A stretch of DNA of 64,000 nt from assembly GCF_020520425.1 (NCBI RefSeq), contig NC_079490.1, positions 1,116,001 through 1,180,000 on the forward strand, written 5' to 3'. The DNA is from Spinacia oleracea (lineage: Eukaryota; Streptophyta; Magnoliopsida; Caryophyllales; Amaranthaceae). Below are positions 55,453 to 64,000 of the stretch, in pieces. The notes below the pieces were generated by a model. That model was not told where the DNA came from. It saw only the letters and a list, made by a program, of their open reading frames with translations, and did no database searches. The translations under genes and the position numbers were made by a program. How positions within the stretch are numbered: position 1 is the first letter of the stretch; every line of letters begins with the position of its first letter.

Positions 55453-58400
55453 ATGGCGAAACAGACCCAGATCGCCATTATCGGAGCAGGAACTTTTGTG
55501 AAGAATCAATACATTCCCAGATTATCTGAAATCTCTGATCTTGTTTCCATCAAATACATTTGGAGTCGTTCTCAGGTATCAATTACCCATTTCCCTCTAT
55601 TATCAAATCATCAAATACTTAGTAAAAGTTTCTAATTTATTGTTGTAAATGTGTGTAAATTTGTGGGAATTTTTCAATTTTTGAAAATGGTAATGTGAAT
55701 AGGAATCAGCTAGATCTGCAGTGGAAGCAGCAAGTAAGAATTTCCCAGAAGTAGAATGTAAATGGGGTGATGCTGGTCTTGATGATATTATGAAGGATGC
55801 CTCAGTAATTGGAGTTGCTGTAGTTCTTGCTGGCCAAATTCAGGTCTGATTTTTTCTTTCCTTTTGCTTTTGGTATCTTGTTATCTTGCATTGTCTATGA
55901 ACTCAATTCAATTGTGTGTAGAATCTAAACATGTACTATTTAAGTTCAGTCATAGATTTTATTGAAAAGATTAAGCTTTGTGTATTCTGGTATTGAGTTA
56001 ATGCAATGACATAAACAGTATGATTGCGAACAATTTTCGCCGACATTTATGGTTTTAACCATGTTTGAGAAGCTTACATTGCATAATCTTCATAGCTTTC
56101 ACTATATTTGTTATGTGAGGACATCTTTTTTATGGGGGTGTTTAGGACTAACAAGTGTAATGGGTACAAACAACATAGAAGTGATAAACAATATGATTGC
56201 AAATTATTTTCGCCGAAATTTATGGTTTTAATCAGGTTTGATAAGCTTACATTGCATAATCTTCATAGCTTTCACTATATTTGTTATGTGAGGACATTTC
56301 TTTTTTTATGGGGGTGTTTAGGACTAACAAGGGTAAGGATACAAACAATACAAAAGTGATAAATTTGCGCTTCGTACTCATGAAAGACATTGGTTTGTGT
56401 TTTGCTTCTTAGTTGTCTGGTTTTCCTTTTAATTATAAACTTGAGTTCTGGTGTATTAGTTCATTAGTTGAATGTACTATATAAGGTTCATAATTCAACT
56501 CTTTTTAGGAGGCGGCTATTGTTCTTACATACTTATTCTCTTGTTGACGCGGTTTTTTAGGTAGATATGGCGCTGAGACTACTCAAGGCAGGAAAGCATG
56601 TAATCCAAGGTAATCACACGATCATCAAGAGTGCGAAATGAAAAGAAATGATGCCTTTAACTAGTTTTACTCTCTTTTGGGCATATGGCTCTTCTATGAT
56701 TATCTTTTTAAGTTACTTTCTTGGTTGTTTTTATCATTTCTGATGTGTGAGTATGTTTTCTGTGATTTTCATGTCAATATCTTTGGTGTTGGATAATTTG
56801 GTGGGTCAACAGAAAAGCCAGCTGCTGCAAGTGAGTGAATATCTTGTCATCACATCTATTTGTGGTCATTTATCTTCTCTATCATTTCTCTGATTATTAT
56901 TAATTTCTTTGCTCTTTTGAATTACGAGTTACTAAAACATACATAGATGTGGATGTTTATTGTTTTGATGGCAATAGTTCATAATATCCTGGTCAAAATC
57001 TCAACGGCTTATAAGATGGTTACATCTTGTTAGTTACCCCTTTATGAACATTTTTATGATGAATCCGGAATAAAGTAGACCGGTGAGATGGCCATATTAG
57101 GTTGTAATCTTCGATTCATGTCTGCTAGACTTCATGTGAAGAACTAATATTTTTGAGCATAAAGTTAATGGCAAAATATGTAATAATCTGATTGATAGAT
57201 GAACAAACCGAAATGGGATACAAAAGTAGTGACTTGAGGTCACGACTCTCCAAAGCCTAAGCTTTACCATATTCTGAACATGCTTCTCATAACCTAATTA
57301 ATGTGCCCTTATTTACAACTATTCTACTACGCCTACCTAATTTACCTTCTACCTAATATTACTCACTACCTATTATGCCCATCCCTTACACTTGATTCAC
57401 TACACTTTAGCCCTTAAATTTTCTAACTTCATCTGTTTGTGCAGACAACGAGGAGGCAGAAATGGCACTATCAAGCTACAATCTTATATCTCCTGGTAGT
57501 CCTAGCAAGCCAATATGGGCTATCGCAGAAAATTACAGATTTGAACCTGGTTTCATTGAGGTACATATACATGGTATTCTGCTACGCCCTGTGTGGCTGT
57601 GCCTGTATTCTATTTGCCTTTTGGAAGCTTCTCCTCAGCTGAATAACTACTGGATGTATAGGGCAGGAAGCTAGTAGAAGAAATAGGAGATATGATGAGT
57701 GTCCAAGTTATCGTGGAAGGATCAATGAACAGCTCTAACCCATATTTCGCAAGTTCTTGGAGGCGGAGCTTCACTGTAAGTGTTTCATTAAGTGATGGCT
57801 GCTGTATATACATTCTCTTACGTGAGATCCGTGCAAATGAGGCTTTGTTGGATGCATAAATGGCATTATGTTATCACTTGTAAGATTTGTATTTGTAGGA
57901 ATATGCCGAAATAGTTTTAAAAGGCGCGCCTTGGATGCGCTTAAGCGCACCTAGGCTCAAGGCGCGAGTCTTGGCGCCTAGCCATGACAGGCTTAGGCGC
58001 CCTCCAAAAGGCGCGCGCCTTTGCACCTTTTCCCAGGCTCAAGTAATATAAGGATCCAATTGTTGACAAGTAATATATTTTTTTGAAAAAAGGTCAAAAC
58101 CACGTGACTTTAATGGCTTCCAAACAGTTAGAATTTACTATATCGAAAAGAGGAGAGAAAAAACCCTAAACTTTTCCATTTTTCCCTTGTCTCTTTCAGC
58201 CACAGGTCATGCAAACTTGAAGAATCGACAAAGAATGACGAACATAAAACCGTGATTTTTTAAAGTAACTGTTTGAATAGCCAGTGACTAAAATGTTAAG
58301 CCTTCCTTAGTCCCACTTTTATCTAGTTTTTTTTCCTCATAAAGGCTTTTGGTCTTACTATAATTACTATTTTACCCCTTTTTGAAACAAAAAATACTAT

Positions 58401-61233
58401 TTTTGATTATTATTTTCAGAAAATAAATACCACAAAAAATTATAAAAATATGCGCCTTGCATACGAAAGGGGCACGCATTCGCCTTGCTCCTAGGCTCTA
58501 GGGACTTTTGCGCCTTTTAAAACTAAGCCGAATATATGCCACTCTAGCAAGTTTTGATTTACTAAATCACAGAGGAACGCCTCTTAGCACGACTTGATTT
58601 ACTAAATAACTGATGCCAGAGACCAGGAATGTTGTTTCTTAGAGATTATTCTAGTCTTGAAGAGTTCAACTTGTTTAGAATCTTAAAAATACGAGTCTTC
58701 CTCTATGGACCATAATATAATCACTTGTTTGTTTCTCTGCGAAAAGTTTGATAAACACTACTTCATGTATTTTTATTTTTGTCGTTAGGCAATTCAAAGG
58801 CCTATAAAGTTGTGTTATGGTGATTGGTAATAAACTAACATTACCAAAATTTATGCCAAACCTCTACACTTTGACCACAATACATAAATATGCCCCATGT
58901 TTTAGATTATGGTGTTTTATTGTTGCAGGGAGGTTTCATTCTGGATATGGGGGTACATATGATTGCAGGATTAAGGATGGTAATTTGCTAACTAATCATC
59001 TTCTAGGTTATTATTTCAATTACTTTCTATCCTTGATTATGCCTTTTATAAAATCAGGACATGAACCATTGATGAAGCGTCTATTCCTGTATTCATTCCT
59101 TACATTTATGTCTTTTTCTTGTCCCGAGCAGCTTGTTGGGTGCGAGATGAAGTCCGTTTCAGCTTTTACCACTCACATTGATACTATTCTGCCCCCACCA
59201 GATAACATCTCAAGTACATAGTATGTTACGAGACTATGATTGTCAATAATCTTTCTTTTCTTGCATAGTCTTAATCTAAATGTTTTTCACATTTTTGTGT
59301 CTGCAGTCAACTAGAGAACGGTTGCTCTGGCATTTTCGTGATGTCAGTATCTACTAGATCACCGAAGGCATGTGTTTAAACAATATAATCCTGATTTTTT
59401 TTGTTATGATTTCTGAACATAGTTCCTTCATTCTTAATGGACTAATATTACATCACAGATATTCTGGCGGGTTGTTGGCATAAACGGGACTGTTCAAGTT
59501 GAACGTGGCAACATTGACGGGAAACATGGTTACTTGGTACGCCGAAATTCAAAATCTGACTCCAATAGTCCTGTCAAATTTCCTTATACTTCCACTGTCA
59601 TTGCAGGTGTCTAAGTTCGATGTCGATGGGAAATGCACAAGCTCATTTCACCCATTCAGTGGGGTAACTGAAGAACTTAAATCATTCTTACATAGCATAT
59701 CAGAGGTGAGTCCAAACTCCAAAAGTTAATTATTTAATTACATTTCTTTATACTATAACAGACATGGGATACATTTTTTTTTTTGGAGTAGATGCTAACA
59801 TGATTCCTAAGAAGCTTGAACTTGTTCATTAGATCTTCTTGTGGTTATTGTGGGAGAAAAAATGGCTATCCATGTTATTGTCAAGGAACAAAATCAACCA
59901 AAAGCTTAAGCGGATGGTTGAAGCCCCATGATTAGTTCTTATACTCTTATCACGCCCCCTCACATGAAAGCCCTTTGGGCTTAAAATGTGGATGCAACAT
60001 GGGCCTCCCATACCCAACGCTAAATAATTCACTTTGAAAGGAGGGGTGGATGAGATTTGTGACCTTTGTGTCACGCTGACTCCAACTCAACCAAAAGTTT
60101 AAGCTTATAGTTGAAGCCCCAGGATGCAACATGGGTCTCCCATACCCAGCACTAAATATTCCACTTTGAAAGGAAGAGTGAATGAGATTTGAACTTGTTA
60201 CCTTGGCTCTGATACCATGTAAGGGACCAACACAACCAAAAACGTAAGTTGATGGTTGAAGCCCAATGATTAGTTTTTATACTTTATCAGTTAGTTTATT
60301 ACTGCACATGATTTGTTAAATGCCTCTGAAACGCCTATGACATTGTAAAGATATACAAGTATATGACTATCATAATTCACAAGGGCAATATATGGAATTT
60401 GTTCCTTGAATGTCTCCATGGTATTCTTTACACCTGCCCTAAGTGAGTAAGTGGTACATTAGAATTTGACGGACACAATGTTGCTATGCTTGTTATGCTG
60501 TCAATCTGTCAATGTTTCCACTTCCAAGCACTTGGGCATATGGTGTTTTTGTTTTACAGAAAATGGTAGCTATACCATGCAATCACTACATACCAGATTA
60601 AATATGGTCTGCCTCGGCTTGATTCAAGCCGGGTTTGGCCACCTTTTTATCATCTGGACCTGTGGTCCTACCTAAAGATGGAAGTGTGCCGGGCTACGTG
60701 CCGAGCCACGGGCCGGCCCCATGCCAAGCCCACTCTGCATCGTGCAGGCCCGAGCCGAAAAGTTCAAAGCAGGGACCAGGCCCATAGGCTGTCGTGTCTA
60801 AGCCTAATTTTACTAATTTTAGCGTGCTTTGTCTTGCCTTATCGTGATTTTTCCAAAAAAAATGCAGCCCACGACTTCGTACTCGTGTCGGGCCGTGCTT
60901 TTTTTGTGTTCGTGTTGGGCTTTTCGTTCCGGGTGGGCCGGGCCGGCCCACAACCATCTTTAGTCCTACCCAAGAACATCTCTACTTACGAATTTACCAT
61001 AGCATACCTTCCCTCAAAAGCCAAGATTCCTGCAACATCATTGTCATTTGCTGCCTTATTGATGTGCAACTTATGCTTCCTATTGCTCAAACCTTTATTT
61101 GCAGGACTCCAGCAACCACAAACCCGACCCTCGCCTATCTTTCATCGAAGGTGTTCGAGACGTGGCTGTTTTGGAGGCAATGCTCGAGTCTGGATCGAAG
61201 CAAGGAGTCGTGGTGCCTGTCAAAACATTTTAA
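55453..61233 (+). CDS. GFO/IDH/MocA-family NAD(P)-dependent oxidoreductase
   Basis: Rossmann-fold dehydrogenase of unknown substrate. Twelve coding exons: 55453-55575, 55703-55843, 56561-56609, 56813-56830, 57445-57560, 57662-57775, 58929-58979, 59132-59220, 59307-59367, 59459-59536, 59607-59705, 61105-61233, giving 355 aa in frame. The N-terminus MAKQTQIAIIGAGTFVKNQY holds the dinucleotide-binding GxGxxx loop. 'GKHVIQEKPAA' is the conserved EKP motif of the family, followed by the C-terminal alpha/beta domain (GGFILDMGVHMIAGLR). No targeting peptide is evident. Exon 4 is only 18 nt, and intron 9 appears to use a GC donor (AAG|GCATGT). A leader exon probably ends at 55325 (CAG|GTGAG), with an acceptor at 55438. 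Several introns carry repeats. Confidence 0.92.
56011..56363. repeat. Two-copy ~175-bp tandem duplication (oxidoreductase intron 2)
   Basis: Units at 56011-56183 and 56184-56360 share 'agcttacattgcataatctt' and 'ctatatttgttatgtgagga', with scattered substitutions. It produces similar spurious ORFs in each unit. Confidence 0.9.
57914..58524. mobile_element. MITE-like element with AGGCGC-rich inverted ends
   Basis: The ends TAGTTTTAAAAGGCGC and GCGCCTTTTAAAACTA are exact inverted repeats of 16 bp. Subterminal GGCGC/GCGCC motifs continue inward. The flanks share 'gccgaa' but offset, so the TSD is not clean. It lies in oxidoreductase intron 6. Confidence 0.8.
59879..60289 (-). mobile_element. 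TRIM retrotransposon, partial dimer (oxidoreductase intron 11)
   Basis: Terminal direct repeats of 72-74 bp (60218-60289 and 59879-59952), TG...CA on the minus strand. A 13-nt primer-binding site TGGTATCAGAGCC (60217-60205), complementary to initiator Met tRNA, follows the 5' repeat immediately. A purine tract GTGAGGGGGCG abuts the 3' repeat. The interior is duplicated, with a third truncated LTR near 60082-60121. Flanks GTTAT/GTTAG approximate a 5-bp TSD. It has no coding capacity. Confidence 0.87.
60673..60962. mobile_element. hAT-type MITE (oxidoreductase intron 11)
   Basis: A 290-bp GC-rich element with TIR TAAAGATGG / CCATCTTTA and a perfect 8-bp TSD GTCCTACC (60665-60672; 60963-60970). 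Confidence 0.92.
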
Positions 61234-61289
61234 CCAGATCAGAGATTCCTGCTGTAGCATAATATCGGCTTTGCTCTAAAAATAAAACG

Positions 61290-63180
61290 AACGAGGTTCA
61301 CCTATATGATTGTAGTGTTTCAGACTCAGACAAGTGAACCTGAAAAACCTGCAGTCAACTGAAAGAATTGATCTGTATTGGCATGTGACAAGGAATTGAT
61401 CTGTATTCAATGGTGTTACTTAAGCAAGTCGATCTGATCTGATCTGATGTAAACTGTACCCGAGTTGATCTGTATTGAATCAACTCAGAAAGTTAATCGA
61501 ATAAACAATACTTCGTATTCTTTAAACTTTATTTGTTTATTCAAACTTGTTTTTTACCACTAGAAAACAGAAAGTTTCGTGATCGAAATATGACCAATGT
61601 CGAATCACACCGGACCAAACACAATGCATATATGATTGTTTTGTCAATTGGCGCCTTGAGTGATCCCTTGATGTTTCCCTATTAGTATCAGTGTCCAAGC
61701 TTATATATACTGCAGCAAAACTGAGGCTAAAAACCACCCTTAATCAATCACTATAATGCCTATCTTAGTATTTTCCCATGTTTTCAGTTTTTATTTCTCT
61801 TCAAGTCGCCAAAAATCACAACCATTACTACTTTTAACCACTTAGATAAGAAAATTGTCTCGAAAACAATAGATATATGTCCTAGTAAGAAGAATGAACC
61901 AACTGAATGAACACCTATCTCAGGTTAGCCAGCGCAGTCTACGCTCGAGCCACTCTCAAACATTTGGCAACTGATTAGGCTCGACCTTTTGACTTGGTGA
62001 ATTTCCCAATAACTTTTTTTGGTTAATGTAATCTCATATTATTGTGCATTTGTATTCTATACAAACAAAATAATGTATGAACTATTTTATACTACTCCTT
62101 ATAGAAAACATAAAAAAAATTTGATTAAATAGTTAATATTAATACATGTTACAAAGGGGCCTCCAACTCTCCATAAATTGGTAAACCAATCACATAAATC
62201 CAAATAAGAAGATTTAGTACAAAATTACCAAGTTGCTAGTTACTCCTAATTAATCCGACCAGCAAGGCAGCAACTATCCTCACACGTGCCAAAATCGGCC
62301 AACAACCTCCCACGTGTGTACCTCGGGTAAATTCAATCTTTTTTTTTACTGCTTTTTACGGTTTCCATTGTAACTGCACTTCCCAATTTTACAGTTTTGC
62401 ATTTGTTAATACTTCTGCGTTCTTTTCTATAGTCTTACATTTTTGCAACTCCAACAAAATTCAGGTTCCCAAATGCAATAATTTAATCTTTTTATTTTTT
62501 AATTATTTTTTCCTCTTTATGTCTCGTAGATGGTTCTTTATTACGGTTCATGTTAACCGAGCCCAAATCATTTATTACGGTTCATGTTAACCGACCCCAA
62601 ATCATTTTGAGAATAAAACTCTGTTGTCGTTTTCTTATTTTTTTGGGAAAACAACAAATCTTCCAAATGCAAAACCTGGTTTTACAGTTACCTCTAGAGT
62701 CTTGAACAAATTCCCTGTTTGTTTGAGTTGGTAAGCAACCTTGCTTCTATCCATCCAACTCCACTTTTTACTTCAACAAAGACATAATTTTTTCCCCCTT
62801 TTTTGAGGTTTGTATTTGTTAAACCAAACACTACTTTAGCTTTGTAAGTCACAACTAAAATGAAATGCAGATCTGCCTGTTACTTTTTCTTCCTGTAAGT
62901 TTGTCATTTTCATGCATTTTCTCTTCATTCCCATCTATAGTTTGTGTTTTTAACAATCATTTCAGAAAACAGAGTTAAAAAAAATCCATCTTTTTTTTGG
63001 CATTTATGCGGGTTTTGGAGAAAAAAAAAACACGCGTGCATACCCTATTTGAAAATCCCGGTTCCGCCACTAGATTGTATGGTTGTTTTTATCTGTTTCT
63101 TTCTTTATGCAATAAGCCATTATCCAATATTTCTACTGTAATCTAACTTTGTTTCTTTTTTCTGTAAAATAATGCAGGTG
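61290..63180. other. Intergenic between the oxidoreductase and MCTP genes
   Basis: Holds the oxidoreductase 3'UTR and the MCTP upstream region. A ~40-bp tandem duplication with 'ttattacggttcatgttaac' lies at about 62537-62605. A possible MCTP leader exon may begin near 63179, after 'ataatgcag'. Nothing else is recognised. Confidence 0.45.
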
Positions 63181-63421
63181 TTTATGCTGTCTGAAACTCT
63201 GAATCAGACTCTGATTACTGTTTGAGAGTTTGCTTCACTGAAACACTTCACTTTTTTGGTACATTTTATTCAATTACTTTCTTCTTTAATCCCTTTAACC
63301 TTTGATTATCTGCCATTTTTTCCCTTTTGACTGGTGCTGATTTTTTCAGTTTACTTGCCATTTACTCTTAATGATACCATATTGCTGATTCTTAATAGAC
63401 TAAAATCAGAGTTCAATCAAA

Positions 63422-63606
63422 CCAATTCTTCCATAAACAAAAATCCCACATTTTATTCTGCGAAATTGTATACATACAAAGTATATTTTCAAAGTTTTGA
63501 CTAGAATCACATTTCAACCCAATTCTTCCATAAATAAAAATCCCACATTTTATTCTGTGAAACTGTATACATATACAACTATAAAAGTATATTTTCAAAG
63601 TTTTGA
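63422..63606. repeat. ~97-bp tandem duplication abutting the MCTP start codon
   Basis: Copies 63422-63500 and 63519-63606 both contain 'ccaattcttccataaa', 'tcccacattttattctg' and 'gtatattttcaaagttttga'. The second ends 2 nt before the ATG at 63609. One copy may be intronic and the other in the leader, or both may be leader. Confidence 0.9.
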
Positions 63607-63608
63607 AG

Positions 63609-64000
63609 ATGAAACCAGCTTCTGCAATGGAGGACTTTGCACTGAAGGAGACTTCTCCTGCAATAGGCGGGACCGGGTTAGCAGGGGAGAAACTGACCTC
63701 GACTTATGACCTTGTTGAGCAAATGCAGTATCTCTATGTCCGTGTAGTTAAGGCAAAGGACCTCCCCGGAAAAGATGTAACAGGAAGTTGTGACCCTTAT
63801 GTAGAAGTAAAGCTAGGAAACTACAAAGGAGCAACTAAGCACTTTGAGAAGAACACTAAACCCGAGTGGAACCGAGTTTTTGCCTTCTCAAAAGAGCGAA
63901 TTCAAGCTTCTATAGTGGAGATTCTGGTAAAGGATAAGGATGTTGTTAAGGACGATTTCTTAGGGAGGGTTATATTCGACCTGAATGAGGTGCCGAAGAG
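63609..64000 (+). CDS. Multiple C2 domain and transmembrane protein (MCTP/FTIP-like), 5' part
   Basis: The ORF starts MKPASAMEDFALKETSP and runs off the window. After ~35 residues a C2 domain begins: YLYVRVVKAKDLPGKD, SCDPYVEVKLGNYKG, KNTKPEWNRVFAFSKERI, then VKDKDVVKDDFLGRVIFDL. The acidic loop residues (D in DLPGKD, D in CDPYVEV, DKD in the third loop) fit Ca2+-dependent lipid binding. Plant MCTPs (FTIP1, QUIRKY type) tether the ER to the plasma membrane, often at plasmodesmata, and usually have three or four C2 domains plus C-terminal membrane spans, which would lie beyond the window. Plant members are typically single-exon in the coding part. Confidence 0.9.
   Translation, partial: MKPASAMEDFALKETSPAIGGTGLAGEKLTSTYDLVEQMQYLYVRVVKAKDLPGKDVTGSCDPYVEVKLGNYKGATKHFEKNTKPEWNRVFAFSKERIQASIVEILVKDKDVVKDDFLGRVIFDLNEVPK

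Noticed and set aside
60205-60217. tRNA-Met-like sequence
   Set aside because: Only the 13-nt primer-binding complement of a TRIM element; no tRNA body is present.

Overview
This is a plant nuclear window. Evidence: spliced genes with GT-AG introns, plant-type 13-lipoxygenases, a Ty1/copia retrotransposon, and many plant MITEs of the Stowaway, Tourist, hAT, Mutator and CACTA types. It looks like a eudicot. I lean weakly towards Caryophyllales/Amaranthaceae from general impression only; no single marker proves it.

Layout. (1) 1-16.6 kb: a type-2 13-lipoxygenase gene on the minus strand (LOX-A, nine exons, 841 aa, no visible transit peptide) whose introns are packed with MITEs, then repeat-rich upstream DNA. 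(2) 16.7-20.2 kb: NOG1, an intronless-CDS nucleolar GTPase on the minus strand, with a probable 5'UTR intron carrying a 94-bp minisatellite. (3) 21.0-29.8 kb: a minus-strand Ty1/copia element with TSD ATTAA, interrupted by a 2.7-kb solo LTR with TSD TTCAC. (4) 31.2-38.8 kb: a second, paralogous lipoxygenase on the minus strand (LOX-B, nine exons, 925 aa, with a plastid transit peptide). One of its introns looks newly created. (5) 38.9-43.4 kb: a plus-strand non-LTR retrotransposon with a C-terminal restriction-like endonuclease, bracketed by TAA microsatellites, head-to-head with the LOX-B promoter. A 5'-truncated relative lies at 46.1 kb, also between TAA/ATT repeats. (6) 47.4-54.1 kb: DNA topoisomerase VI subunit B, 19 exons, plus strand. 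(7) 55.3-61.2 kb: a 12-exon GFO/IDH/MocA-family oxidoreductase, plus strand. (8) 63.6 kb to the end: the start of a multiple-C2-domain (MCTP/FTIP-type) gene.

The coding genes are ordinary housekeeping or metabolic loci. The two lipoxygenases form a dispersed same-strand pair in the oxylipin (jasmonate) pathway. All exon joins I propose keep frame across the whole gene, so both lipoxygenases, TOP6B and the oxidoreductase read as intact.

The most notable material is the interplay of mobile DNA and gene structure. LOX-B has gained an intron flanked by a short exon duplication and holding a MITE inside a MITE. Four transposons sit within about 12 nt of lipoxygenase splice donors, one of them duplicating the donor itself. 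The RLE-type LINE appears to choose TAA microsatellites. A TRIM dimer and a SINE family are also resolved by clear termini and target-site duplications.
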